64,000 nucleotides of DNA from Streptomyces sp. RKAG293. GTDB taxonomy: Bacteria; Actinomycetota; Actinomycetes; Streptomycetales; Streptomycetaceae. Below the pieces are notes generated by a model that worked only from the letters and a program-made list of their open reading frames with translations, was not told where the DNA came from and made no database searches. Both the position numbers and the translations under genes were made by a program. Below, piece after piece: positions 26,573 through 35,067 of the stretch; position 1 is the stretch's first letter, and every line of letters starts with the position of its first letter. The stretch covers positions 7,673,001 to 7,737,000 of the forward strand of contig NZ_JAJOZB010000001.1 in NCBI RefSeq assembly GCF_023701745.1, given 5' to 3'.

Positions 26573-27124
26573 ATGGCCCTAGAGCACGCGATCCTCGTCT
26601 CCCTGCTGGAGCAGCCCGGCTCCGGGTACGAGCTGGCGCGCCGCTTCGACCGCTCCATCGGCCGCTTCTGGACCGCCACCCACCAGCAGATCTACCGGGT
26701 GCTGCGGCGGATGGAGACGGACGGCTGGATCGCCGTCGAGGAGGTCGCCCAGGACAGCCGCCCCGACAAGAAGGTGTACTCCGCCGCCGCGCCGGGCCGG
26801 GCCGCCCTGGCGTCCTGGCTCCGCGAGCCCGTCGAACCGGAGACCGTCCGGCACGAGCTCGCCGTCAAGATCCGCGCCGCCGCCTTCGACGATCCGGCCG
26901 CACTGACCTCACTCATCTCCGAGGTCGAGCGGCACCGCGAGAGCCATGCCGCGCTGCTGGCCCGCTACCTCACCGGCGAGCGGCGCGACTTTCCCGACCA
27001 GGCCTCGCCCGCCGCCCAGCAGGAGCTGCAGCACGTGGTGCTGCGCGGTGGCATCGAGTACGAGCGGATGACCCTCGCCTGGCTGGACGACGTGCTCGCC
27101 ACGCTCCACCGCATCGCCAACTGA
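26573..27124 (+). CDS. PadR-family transcriptional regulator
   Basis: 183 residues. N-terminal winged helix (LEHAILVSLLEQPGSGYELARRFDRSIGRFWTATHQQIYRVLRRMETDGWI) and a C-terminal helical dimerisation half (Vir_act_alpha_C type), standard length. ATG 26573 lies six bases after the proposed -10 box, so the message is probably leaderless. The 20-base palindrome just upstream is the likely operator. The next gene, an acyl-CoA dehydrogenase, follows after 22 bases, so the two form an operon and the regulator probably controls it. Confidence 0.93.
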   Translation: MALEHAILVSLLEQPGSGYELARRFDRSIGRFWTATHQQIYRVLRRMETDGWIAVEEVAQDSRPDKKVYSAAAPGRAALASWLREPVEPETVRHELAVKIRAAAFDDPAALTSLISEVERHRESHAALLARYLTGERRDFPDQASPAAQQELQHVVLRGGIEYERMTLAWLDDVLATLHRIAN

Positions 27125-27146
27125 CCCTCATTCCCCTGGAGTCGAC

Positions 27147-28847
27147 ATGCTCTTCAACCCGCGTACCTATGACCCCGTACAGTTCGACGAGCGCACCCGA
27201 CAGCTGCTCCGCGCCACCGTCGACTGGTTCGAGTCGCGCGGCAAGAAGGCACTCATCGACACCTACGTCGACCGCGCCTGGTACGGCGACTTCCTGGAGT
27301 TCGCGGCGAAGGAAGGGCTCTTCGCGGAGTTCCTCACCCCGTCCTCCGCGGACGACTCGAAGCGCTGGGACACCGCGCGGATCGCCGAGCTGAACGAGAT
27401 CCTGGGCTTCTACGGTCTGGGCTACTGGTACACCTGGCAGGTCACCATCCTGGGCCTGGGACCGGTCTGGCAGAGCGGGAACGAGGCCGCCCGGGCCCGC
27501 GCCGCGAAGCTCCTGAGCGAGGGCCACGTCATGGCCTTCGGCCTCTCCGAGCGGACGCACGGCGCGGACATCTACTCGACCGACATGATCCTCACCCCGG
27601 ACGGCGAGGGCGGCTTCACCGCGAGCGGCTCCAAGTACTACATCGGCAACGGCAACGTCGCCGGCCTGGTCTCGGTCTTCGGCCGCCGCTCGGACGTCGA
27701 GGGCCCCGAGGGCTATGTCTTCTTCGCCGCCGACAGCCGGCACGAGGCGTACCACCTCGTGAAGAACGTGGTGAACTCGCAGATGTACGTGAGCGAGTTC
27801 CGCCTCGACGGCTACCCGGTGCGCGCCGAGGACGTGCTGCACACCGGCAAGGCCGCGTTCGACGCCGCGCTGAACACCGTCAACGTCGGCAAGTTCAACC
27901 TCTGCACCGCGTCCATCGGCATCTGCGAGCACGCGATGTACGAGGCCGTCACGCACGCGGACAACCGGGTGCTGTACGGCCGGAAGGTCACCGACTTCCC
28001 GCACGTGCGGCGCGAGCTGACCGACGCGTACACCCGCCTCACCGCGATGAAGCTGTTCAGCGACCGCGCCGTCGACTACTTCCGCTCCGCCTCGCCCGAG
28101 GACCGCCGCTACCTGCTCTTCAACCCGATGACCAAGATGAAGGTCACCACCGAGGGCGAGAAGGTCATCGACCTGATGTGGGACGTCATCGCGGCCAAGG
28201 GCTTCGAGACGGACACTTACTTCGACAAGGCCGCGCGCGACATCCGCGGTCTGCCGAAGCTGGAGGGCACGGTGCACGTCAACCTCGCCCTGATCCTCAA
28301 GTTCATGGCGAACTACCTGTTCGCGCCGGCCGAGTACCCCGCCGTGCCGAGCCGTCTCGACCCGGCCGACGACACCTTCCTGTTCCAGCAGGGCCCGGCC
28401 CGCGGCCTGGGCGCGATCCGCTTCCACGACTGGCGCACCGCGTACGACACGCACGCGCACCTGCCCAACGTGGCCCGCTTCCGCGAGCAGGCCGACGGCC
28501 TCTGCACCCTGCTCCGCACCCACGCGCCGAGCGAGGCCCAGCAGCAGGACCTGGACTTCCTGCTGGAGATCGGCCAGCTCTTCGCCCTGGTCGTCTACGG
28601 CCAGCTGGTGCTCGAGCAGGCCGAGCTGACCGGCCTGGACGCCGATCTGCTGGACGAGATCTTCGACGTCCTGGTGCGCGACTTCTCCACCCACGCCACC
28701 GACCTGCACGGCAAGAGCTCGACCACCGACGAGCAGGCCGCCTGGGCGCTGGCCCACATCCGCCGCCCGGTCTCGGACGCCGGCCGTGCGGCCCGGGTCT
28801 GGACCCAGGTGGAGGCACTGTCCGGCGCGTACGAGATGCAGCCGTAG
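27147..28847 (+). CDS. Acyl-CoA dehydrogenase
   Basis: 566 residues, long for the family. The FAD-binding middle region is recognisable (HVMAFGLSERTHGADIYSTDMIL ... GSKYYIGNGNVAGLVSVFGR), as is the C-terminal bundle with the catalytic LEGT motif (RDIRGLPKLEGTVHVN). The extra C-terminal 150 residues are helical. It should oxidise an acyl-CoA thioester to the enoyl form; chain preference unknown. GGAG lies eight bases before ATG 27147. Cotranscribed with padR and followed by two terminators. Confidence 0.9.
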   Translation: MLFNPRTYDPVQFDERTRQLLRATVDWFESRGKKALIDTYVDRAWYGDFLEFAAKEGLFAEFLTPSSADDSKRWDTARIAELNEILGFYGLGYWYTWQVTILGLGPVWQSGNEAARARAAKLLSEGHVMAFGLSERTHGADIYSTDMILTPDGEGGFTASGSKYYIGNGNVAGLVSVFGRRSDVEGPEGYVFFAADSRHEAYHLVKNVVNSQMYVSEFRLDGYPVRAEDVLHTGKAAFDAALNTVNVGKFNLCTASIGICEHAMYEAVTHADNRVLYGRKVTDFPHVRRELTDAYTRLTAMKLFSDRAVDYFRSASPEDRRYLLFNPMTKMKVTTEGEKVIDLMWDVIAAKGFETDTYFDKAARDIRGLPKLEGTVHVNLALILKFMANYLFAPAEYPAVPSRLDPADDTFLFQQGPARGLGAIRFHDWRTAYDTHAHLPNVARFREQADGLCTLLRTHAPSEAQQQDLDFLLEIGQLFALVVYGQLVLEQAELTGLDADLLDEIFDVLVRDFSTHATDLHGKSSTTDEQAAWALAHIRRPVSDAGRAARVWTQVEALSGAYEMQP

Positions 28848-28857
28848 GACCGATCGT

Positions 28858-28889
28858 CGAGTGGGTGCCGCCGGTGCGGCACCCACTCG
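28858..28889 (+). terminator. Long hairpin after the padR-acyl-CoA dehydrogenase operon
   Basis: Perfect 14-bp stem (CGAGTGGGTGCCGC with its complement) around CGGT, beginning 11 bases after the stop codon. Confidence 0.75.
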
Positions 28890-28896
28890 GCGTCGC

Positions 28897-28925
28897 CCGG
28901 AGCCGACGGGCTCCGGTGTATTTTT
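28897..28925 (+). terminator. Intrinsic terminator with T-run
   Basis: CCGGAGCC-GACG-GGCTCCGG followed by TGTATTTTT, a textbook Rho-independent terminator and unusual for its T-run in this genome. Confidence 0.8.
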
Positions 28926-28950
28926 CCGCCGGTGCGGCAGACTGGCCGTC

Positions 28951-30333
28951 GTGACCTCGACACCTTCGCTCGGTAAGGGCGCCAACGTCCCCGTCGCCGC
29001 CAGCGCCGTCCGGGCCGTGCTGACCTGGGGCGCGGGCCCGGGCGTGCCGGACGTCGACGCTTCCGCGCTGCTGCTCACGGAGGCGGGGCGAGTGCGTTCC
29101 GACGCCGACTTCGTCTTCTACAACCAGCCGGAACACCCCATGGGCGCGGTGCGCCACGTGGGCTCGGCGGCGTCCGGCGAGGACGTGATCGACGTGGACC
29201 TGGGCCGGATCGAGCCCGGCATCGGGCGCGTCCTGCTGGGCGCGTCCGCCGACGGTGGCACGTTCGGCCAGGTCCCGGGGCTGCGACTGCGGCTCCTCGA
29301 CCTGGCGACCGACGCCGAGCTGGCGCGGTTCGACATGACGGCCACGACCGAGACGGCCTTCCTGGGCGGGGAGCTGTACCGGCGCGGGGACGGCTGGAAG
29401 TTCCGCGCGGTGGGACAGGGGTACGCGTCGGGCCTCGCGGGCCTCGCGCGGGACTTCGGGATCAGCGTGGACGAGGAGCCGCCGGCCGCGACGCCGGCAC
29501 CCGTGCCCGTCGTACAGCCGCCGCCCTCGCCGTCACCGGCGGGCCCCGCCCCGGCCATCCCCGCCCGGCTCACCAAGGGCGAGGAGAACCTGCCCGTCGA
29601 CATGCGCAAGCGGCTCTCGCTGCGCAAGCAGCAGGTCGCCGTCAGCCTGCGCAAGCACGGCGCGGAAGGCGTGGTCGCCCGGGTCGTCCTGGTCCTCGAC
29701 GCCTCGGGATCGATGGCCGGCCTCTACTCGCGCGGCACCGTCCACAGCGTCGTGGAGCGGATGGCCGCGGTCGCCGCCCAGGTCGACGACGACGGCGAGA
29801 TGCAGGCCTGGACGTTCGCCTCGCAGCCGGCCCGGCTGCCCGACCTGACCGTCGGCGGTCTGCCCGACTGGCTCGAACTCCATGTGCGGGTCGGCCAGAT
29901 CAGCCTGTTCGGCCGCAAGAAGCCGCCGAAGGGGCAGCGGCCGGGACAGGTCGACATGCGCGTGGTCGGCATCCAGAACGAGGAGCAGAAGGTCATCGCC
30001 GAGGTCCGCGGATTCGTGCGCGACAACCCGGCGCAGGCGCCGACGCTGGTGCTGTTCTTCTCGGACGGCGGGGTGTACCGCAACGCCGAGATCGAGCAGG
30101 AGCTGCGCGCGGCCGTGGAGGAGCCGGTGTTCTGGCAGTTCGTCGGGCTCGGCCGGGCCAACTTCGGGGTGCTGGAGAAGTTCGACACCATGCCCGGCCG
30201 CAGGGTCGACAACGTCGGGTTCTTCGCCGTGGACGACATCGACCAGGTCTCGGACGAGGAGCTGTACGACCGTCTGCTGCAGGAGTTCCCGTCCTGGCTG
30301 AAGGCGGCCCGCTCCGCCGGCATCCTGCGCTAG
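28951..30333 (+). CDS. TerD-vWA fusion (tellurium-resistance family)
   Basis: 460 residues. The N-terminal TerD domain (about 1-175, SLGKGANVPVAASAVRAVLTWG, DADFVFYNQPEHPMGAVRHVG, LDLGRIEPGI-like) is of the calcium-binding type. A Pro-rich linker (about 180-215) precedes a von Willebrand A domain (about 230-450) with MIDAS DASGSMAG. Such fusions belong to ter-type stress systems thought to assemble at the membrane; the role is not firmly known. GTG 28951 lies seven bases after CAGACT, so it may be leaderless. Stands alone, without the other ter genes. Confidence 0.9.
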   Translation: MTSTPSLGKGANVPVAASAVRAVLTWGAGPGVPDVDASALLLTEAGRVRSDADFVFYNQPEHPMGAVRHVGSAASGEDVIDVDLGRIEPGIGRVLLGASADGGTFGQVPGLRLRLLDLATDAELARFDMTATTETAFLGGELYRRGDGWKFRAVGQGYASGLAGLARDFGISVDEEPPAATPAPVPVVQPPPSPSPAGPAPAIPARLTKGEENLPVDMRKRLSLRKQQVAVSLRKHGAEGVVARVVLVLDASGSMAGLYSRGTVHSVVERMAAVAAQVDDDGEMQAWTFASQPARLPDLTVGGLPDWLELHVRVGQISLFGRKKPPKGQRPGQVDMRVVGIQNEEQKVIAEVRGFVRDNPAQAPTLVLFFSDGGVYRNAEIEQELRAAVEEPVFWQFVGLGRANFGVLEKFDTMPGRRVDNVGFFAVDDIDQVSDEELYDRLLQEFPSWLKAARSAGILR

Positions 30334-30359
30334 GCCCGGAAGTCCGGCAGAACGGGAAC

Positions 30360-30413
30360 GTCCGGGCCGGCCCGTGCGGGCCGACCCGGACGCGCTGATC
30401 ACCGGTGGTGATC
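30360..30413. terminator. Two hairpins between convergent genes
   Basis: 30360-30391: GTCCGGG/CCCGGAC outer stem with an inner GGCCCG/CGGGCC stem. 30397-30413: GATCACC-GGT-GGTGATC. Together they can end both the TerD-vWA and katG transcripts. Confidence 0.6.
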
Positions 30414-30424
30414 GGTGGCCGTGA

Positions 30425-32656
30425 TCAGACGAGGTCGAACCGGTCGAGGTTCATGACCTTGACCCACGCGGCGACGAAGTCCGTCACGAACTTCTCCTTC
30501 GCGTCATCGCTCGCGTAGACCTCCGCGAGCGCGCGCAGCTCGGAGTTCGACCCGAAGACGAGGTCGGCCCGGCTGCCGGTCCACTTGACCGCGCCCGTGG
30601 TGGCGTCGCGGCCCTCGAACGTGTTCGCGTCCCCGGACGTCGGCTGCCACGTCGTGCCCAGGTCGAGCAGGTTGACGAAGAAGTCGTTCGTCAGGGTCCC
30701 GGGGGTCGTGGTGAGGACACCGAGCGCCGACTGCTGGTGGTTCGCGCCCAGGACGCGGAGACCACCGACGAGGGCCGTCATCTCGGGGGCGCTCACCGTC
30801 AGCAGGTTCGCCCGGTCGATCAGCAGGTACTCGGCCGGCAGCCGGTTGCCCTTCCCGAGGTAGTTGCGGAACCCGTCGGCGGCCGGCTCGAGCGCGGCGA
30901 ACGACTCCACGTCGGTCTGCTCCTGCGACGCGTCGGCGCGGCCCGCCGTGAACGGGACCTCGACGTCGAAGCCCGCATCCTTGGCGGCCTTCTCGACGGC
31001 GGCACCGCCCGCGAGCACGATCAGGTCGGCGAACGAGATCTCCTTGCCGCCGCTCAGGGTGGCGTTGAAGGCCTGCTGGACGCCTTCGAGCGTGCGCAGC
31101 ACCTGCGCCAGCTCGTCGGGGTCGTTGGCCTCCCAGCCGCTCTGCGGCTGGAGACGGACGCGCCCGCCGTTGGCGCCGCCGCGCTTGTCACTGCCGCGGA
31201 AGGACGCGGCCGACGCCCAGGCGGCGGACACGAGCTGGGCCACCGACAGGCCCGAGGCGAGGATCTGCCCCTTGAGGGAGGCGACGTCCCCGGCGTCGAC
31301 GAGCTCGTGCGTCACCGCGGGAAGCGGGTCCTGCCACAGCAGCGTCTCGGTGGGGACCTCCGGGCCGAGGTAGCGCACGACCGGGCCCATGTCGCGGTGG
31401 GTCAGCTTGAACCACGCGCGGGCGAAGGCGTCCGCGAACTCGGCGGGGTTCTCCAGGAAGCGCCGCGAGATCTGCTCGTAGGCCGGGTCGATGCGGAGCG
31501 CGAGGTCCGTCGTCAGCATCGTCGGGGCGTGGCTCTTCGACGGGTCGTGCGCGTCGGGGACGGTACCCGCTCCCGCGCCGTTCTTCGGCTTCCACTGGTG
31601 GGCGCCCGCGGGGCTCTTGGACAGCTCCCACTCGTTGCCGAACAGGATCTCGAAGAAGCTGTTGTCCCAGCTCACCGGGGTGTTGGTCCAGGCGCCCTCA
31701 AGACCGCTGGTGATCGCGTCGCCACCCTTGCCGGTGCCGAAGGAGCTCTTCCAGCCGAGGCCCTGCTGCTCGAGCGGAGCGGCCTCGGGGTCGTCGCCGA
31801 CGCTGTCCGCCGGGCCGGCGCCGTGGGTCTTGCCGAAGGTGTGACCGCCCGCGATCAGGGCGACCGTCTCCTCGTCGTTCATCGCCATCCGCAGGAACGT
31901 CTCACGGATGTCGCGGGCCGCGGCGAGCGGGTCCGGGTTGCCGTTGGGGCCTTCCGGGTTGACGTAGATGAGGCCCATCTGGACGGCGCCGAGGGGGTTC
32001 TCCAGCTCACGGTCGCCGGTGTAGCGCTCGTCGTCGAGCCAGGTGGTCTCGGGACCCCAGTAGACGTCCTCGTCGGGCTCCCAGACGTCCGCACGGCCGC
32101 CGCCGAAGCCGAAGGTCTCGAAGCCCATCGTCTCCAGGGCGACGTTGCCGGTGAGGACGATGAGGTCGGCCCACGAGAGGTTCTTGCCGTACTTCTTCTT
32201 GACCGGCCACAGCAGGCGGCGGGCCTTGTCGAGGTTCGCGTTGTCCGGCCAGCTGTTCAGCGGGGCGAACCGCTGCTGGCCGGCCCCGGCGCCGCCGCGG
32301 CCGTCACTGATGCGGTAGGTGCCCGCGCTGTGCCACGCCATACGGATCATGAACGGTCCGTAATTGCCGTAGTCGGCAGGCCACCAGTCCTGCGAGGTGG
32401 TCAGCACCTCCGCGATGTCCCGCTTCACGGCCGCGAGGTCGAGCGTCCTGAACGCCGCCGAGTAGTCGAAGTCCTCGCCCAGCGGGTTGGCCACGGCGGG
32501 GTTCTTGGCGAGGATCTTCAGGTTGAGCCGTTCCGGCCACCACTGGCGGTTGCCGCCGCCCTGCGTCGGGTGCGGGGCGCGCTCGTGCGCGACCGGGCAG
32601 CCACCCCCGCCCTCCGCCTTCGCGTCTGTGACGATCGCGTCATGGTTCTCAGTCAT
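30425..32656 (-). CDS. katG: Catalase-peroxidase KatG
   Basis: 743 residues, full length. Distal haem residues Arg-Trp-His are in MIRMAWHSAGTYR. The Met-Tyr-Trp crosslink partners appear as the Trp above and the Tyr of MGLIYVNPEGPNG; the proximal His region is GGHTFGKTHGAG. The duplicated C-terminal half is complete. It removes hydrogen peroxide. AAGGA lies six bases before ATG 32656. In Streptomyces this gene normally follows furA in one operon; here the upstream furA is decayed but the shared promoter (33012-33039) remains, leaving a leader of about 350 bases. Confidence 0.97.
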   Translation of the reverse strand: MTENHDAIVTDAKAEGGGGCPVAHERAPHPTQGGGNRQWWPERLNLKILAKNPAVANPLGEDFDYSAAFRTLDLAAVKRDIAEVLTTSQDWWPADYGNYGPFMIRMAWHSAGTYRISDGRGGAGAGQQRFAPLNSWPDNANLDKARRLLWPVKKKYGKNLSWADLIVLTGNVALETMGFETFGFGGGRADVWEPDEDVYWGPETTWLDDERYTGDRELENPLGAVQMGLIYVNPEGPNGNPDPLAAARDIRETFLRMAMNDEETVALIAGGHTFGKTHGAGPADSVGDDPEAAPLEQQGLGWKSSFGTGKGGDAITSGLEGAWTNTPVSWDNSFFEILFGNEWELSKSPAGAHQWKPKNGAGAGTVPDAHDPSKSHAPTMLTTDLALRIDPAYEQISRRFLENPAEFADAFARAWFKLTHRDMGPVVRYLGPEVPTETLLWQDPLPAVTHELVDAGDVASLKGQILASGLSVAQLVSAAWASAASFRGSDKRGGANGGRVRLQPQSGWEANDPDELAQVLRTLEGVQQAFNATLSGGKEISFADLIVLAGGAAVEKAAKDAGFDVEVPFTAGRADASQEQTDVESFAALEPAADGFRNYLGKGNRLPAEYLLIDRANLLTVSAPEMTALVGGLRVLGANHQQSALGVLTTTPGTLTNDFFVNLLDLGTTWQPTSGDANTFEGRDATTGAVKWTGSRADLVFGSNSELRALAEVYASDDAKEKFVTDFVAAWVKVMNLDRFDLV

Positions 32657-32717
32657 GGGAATCCTTCCGGACCTGGGTGATCACGGTGCTCTGTAACTGT
32701 GGGCGGGGGGAACAGCC

Positions 32718-32957
32718 GGGGCGCGGGCCCCGGTGGACGGCTGGTTCACCGCGGCGGACGGGTCCTGCCGCGGAGAGTGCCTGGAGACCCGCACCAGCGA
32801 GGTGCGGGGAGACAGGGCGCACGCGATCACGCACCCCGGAGGCGATCGCCTCGACGCCGTGGTGGTCACCGTCCCGGACGGTCCCGGGCAGCGCGACGTG
32901 GGCGGCCGTCACCCGCAGGCCGGCACCGCGCAGCTCCTCGGCGGTGGTCCCGTACGT
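32718..32957 (-). pseudogene. furA: Decayed furA upstream of katG
   Basis: Minus-strand reading gives TYGTTAEELRGAGLRVTAAH at the start, continuing GTVRDGDHHGVEAIASGVRD and LQALSAAGPVRRGEPA. This aligns without gaps to the DNA-binding half of actinobacterial FurA as I recall it. The initiating codon is ACG (32957-32955) behind a GGAG site, the recognition helix is mutated (SPHLAGAG where SLQAVYEA is expected), and the metal-binding half is missing. The open frame runs to 32649 with unrelated sequence. It sits exactly where furA lies in furA-katG operons, so I call it a pseudogene. Confidence 0.75.
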
Positions 32958-33011
32958 CTCTGTCTCCTGCCGTACTGGAGGCTTCCTGTCTCTTGGCTAT
33001 TGCCGGAACCG

Positions 33012-33039
33012 ATCCTACGATGGACAGATTCCAAGTCAA
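33012..33039 (-). promoter_or_regulatory. Promoter of the former furA-katG operon
   Basis: On the minus strand TTGACT (33039-33034) and TAGGAT (33017-33012), spacer 16 bases, read towards katG. It lies about 50 bases before the dead furA start codon, so it probably still drives katG. Confidence 0.65.
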
Positions 33040-33127
33040 GAAGCACGCCAGGCCCACATCCAATCGGAACCCGGACATCCATCGGTAAACTTCGGGCATC
33101 CCACCGAACCTGAATAGGTGAACCGAT

Positions 33128-33538
33128 ATGAGTGACCTGCTGGAACGACTGCGTGGCCGTGGCTGGCGGATGACGTCCCAGCGACGTGTCGTTGCGGAGG
33201 TCCTCGACGGCGACCACGTGCATCTCACGGCCGACGAGGTGCACGCCCGCGCGGCGCAGCGGCTGCCCGAGATCTCCCGGGCGACCGTCTACAACACCCT
33301 GGGCGAGATGGTGTCCCTCGGCGAGGTCATAGAGGTCGCCACCGACGGCCGCGCCAAGCGCTACGACCCCAACGCCCACCACCCGCACCAGCACCTGGTG
33401 TGCTCCACCTGCGGCACCATCCGCGACGTTCACCCGACCGGCGATCCGCTGGCCGCCCTCCCGGCGGAGGAACGCTTCGGCTTCGCCGTGTCCCAGGTCG
33501 AGGTCACCTACCGCGGACTGTGCCCCTCCTGCGTCTAG
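33128..33538 (+). CDS. Fur-family (CatR/PerR-like) metalloregulator
   Basis: 136 residues, standard length. Winged helix (RGWRMTSQRRVVAEVLDGDHVHLTADEVHARAAQRLPEISRATVYNTLGEM) and a metal-binding half with HHPHQHLVCSTCGTI and the second Cys pair CPSC at the C-terminus (structural zinc CxxC twice). The His-rich HHPHQH segment suits peroxide-sensing PerR/CatR proteins. Divergent from katG, with the furA remnant between, so it is well placed to have taken over katG control. TAGGTG lies seven bases before the ATG and could be a -10 box or a weak ribosome site. Confidence 0.93.
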   Translation: MSDLLERLRGRGWRMTSQRRVVAEVLDGDHVHLTADEVHARAAQRLPEISRATVYNTLGEMVSLGEVIEVATDGRAKRYDPNAHHPHQHLVCSTCGTIRDVHPTGDPLAALPAEERFGFAVSQVEVTYRGLCPSCV

Positions 33539-33710
33539 GGACTGTCCGGCCGACGGACCGCACCGACTGGGCCGGATTAGGCCGTGACAGGGCGCCGCCG
33601 GCGGAGGCACGCTTCTCACGGCGGTCCGGTATCAGGGGGCGCGGCATCCACCGCGGCCGGACGCAGGCCCATCGTTTCCCGTGGCCTCCCGTCCGTTCGA
33701 GGAGGGTGCC

Positions 33711-34907
33711 ATGGTGTCGGCGGCCGGCGGCGGAACGAACGGTCGAGCGGCGGGGCCGCACCATGACGCGGCCGCCTACCGCCGGGACCCCCTGGCGTTT
33801 CTGGAGGCGGAGTTCGACGCCGACCACGATGTGTGGCGCTCCGCATCGGGCCGGCTGTGCGTGGCCGATCCGGAGGCCGCGCGCGCGGTGATGGGCAACC
33901 GCCGCGGGCTGTTCGTCGAGACGTCCGATTTCTTCCACACCCGCGACGGGGTCTTCGGGCCCAGGGCCGCGCAGATCGAGATCGGCCGGGCGGCCCGCGC
34001 GCTGGTGCGCGACCGGCTCGACGCCCACCGGGACCGGCTGCCGCTCCTGGTCGAAGAACGGCTGGCGCCCTCCAGCGACTGGCCGGACGCCGGCAACCTC
34101 CTGGTCCGCGAACACCTGCGGGACGTCCTGCTGTGCCCGGAGGCACCTGCGGAGCTGCACGAAGCCGTCGACGCCATCATCACCCGCGCGGTGCTGTCCG
34201 GGGCACGGCTGCGCCATTCCGCGCTGTCGCGGCTCGTGTTCCGCCGCCGCGCGATGCGCGTCCTGATCCGGGAGGTCCAGGCCCGCCGGAGCGCGGGCCC
34301 TCGCGACGGCGAGCCGCGCGACCTCATCGACGTGACCATCACCGGAGCCGGACCGGTGGCGGATCCCGGCCAACTCGCCGAGGTCTATCTGTCGTTCCTG
34401 TTCGCCACGGTCGGCTCGATCGGCTTCGCCCTCGGCTGGGCGGTCCTCCTCGTCGGCACACACCCCGGCACCGAGGGCGACGAGCCGGACTGGATCGTCC
34501 GGGAGGCGATGCGGCTCCGTCCGGTCGCGTGGCTGTTCGCCCGGACGCCGAACCGCGTGCAGGAGCTGGCCGGGGTCACGGTCGGCCCGCGGGACGAGGT
34601 GGACGTGTGCTCCTACCTCGTGCACCGCCACCCGCGGCACTGGGCCCGCCCCGACGATTTCACGCCACGCCGCTGGGCGCGGTCCGTACCGGACCCGGCC
34701 TACCTGCCGTTCGGATTCGGGCCGCACACCTGCGCCGGCGCGACCGTCACGATGACGCTGCTCGTGGACCTGATCCGCATCATCACCCGCGACTGGCGGC
34801 TGTCGGTCACAGCCGGCGGCGACAGGCCCCGCCCGGGCCCCGCGCTGGCTCCTCCGCGTTTCACCGCGGAACTCCACGCCCGCGTCGATTCCCCAGGGAG
34901 GAGGTGA
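33711..34907 (+). CDS. Cytochrome P450 of the RiPP locus (first)
   Basis: 398 residues. ExxR is EAMRLRP; the haem loop is FGFGPHTCAG, matching FxxGxxxCxG; the PERF-like region is FTPRRWA. The I-helix (LSFLFATVGSIGFALGWAV) lacks the usual acid-alcohol pair, as in P450s that make radical crosslinks rather than simple hydroxylations. GAGGG precedes ATG 33711. Its stop codon overlaps the ribosome binding site (GGAGGAGG) of the 30-residue peptide gene that follows, so the two are coupled. Most likely it modifies that peptide. Confidence 0.88.
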   Translation: MVSAAGGGTNGRAAGPHHDAAAYRRDPLAFLEAEFDADHDVWRSASGRLCVADPEAARAVMGNRRGLFVETSDFFHTRDGVFGPRAAQIEIGRAARALVRDRLDAHRDRLPLLVEERLAPSSDWPDAGNLLVREHLRDVLLCPEAPAELHEAVDAIITRAVLSGARLRHSALSRLVFRRRAMRVLIREVQARRSAGPRDGEPRDLIDVTITGAGPVADPGQLAEVYLSFLFATVGSIGFALGWAVLLVGTHPGTEGDEPDWIVREAMRLRPVAWLFARTPNRVQELAGVTVGPRDEVDVCSYLVHRHPRHWARPDDFTPRRWARSVPDPAYLPFGFGPHTCAGATVTMTLLVDLIRIITRDWRLSVTAGGDRPRPGPALAPPRFTAELHARVDSPGRR

Positions 34908-34912
34908 ACACG

Positions 34913-35005
34913 ATGAGGAAGCTCTACCGCTCGGCCCTGTCGGCTCTCAATGTCCGGCGCGGCTACGCCTCGTACATGCACTGGTACGTCTACCACCACA
35001 TCTGA
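34913..35005 (+). CDS. Candidate RiPP precursor peptide (P450-crosslinked type)
   Basis: Thirty residues: a basic leader (MRKLYRSALSALNVRRG) followed by YASYMHWYVYHHI, in which 9 of 13 residues are Tyr, Trp, His or Met. A strong GGAGGAGG site precedes the ATG. Placed between two P450 genes and followed by an MFS exporter, it fits P450-modified RiPPs such as atropopeptides, biarylitides and cittilins, whose C-terminal Trp/Tyr/His side chains are crosslinked. The RRGYASY junction looks like the leader/core border. There is no Cys, Ser or Thr in the last ten residues, so lanthionine chemistry is excluded. Confidence 0.8.
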   Translation: MRKLYRSALSALNVRRGYASYMHWYVYHHI

Positions 35006-35012
35006 TCGGCAG

Positions 35013-35052
35013 GGCGTGCGGGGCGCCGCCGGCCGGCGGCGCCCCGCACGCC
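35013..35052 (+). terminator. Perfect 18-bp hairpin between precursor and second P450
   Basis: GGCGTGCGGGGCGCCGCC pairs fully with 35035-35052 around a GGCC loop, eight bases after the peptide stop codon. Without a T-run it is probably a partial terminator or a 3'-end stabiliser that raises precursor mRNA over the second P450. Confidence 0.7.
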
Positions 35053-35067
35053 GCGAGAGGTGAAGCC

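Noticed and set aside
32733..33113. A plus-strand frame of 126 codons in the katG-fur gap
   Set aside because: It runs opposite to the furA remnant, has no ribosome site and no family; the minus-strand FurA similarity explains the open frame.
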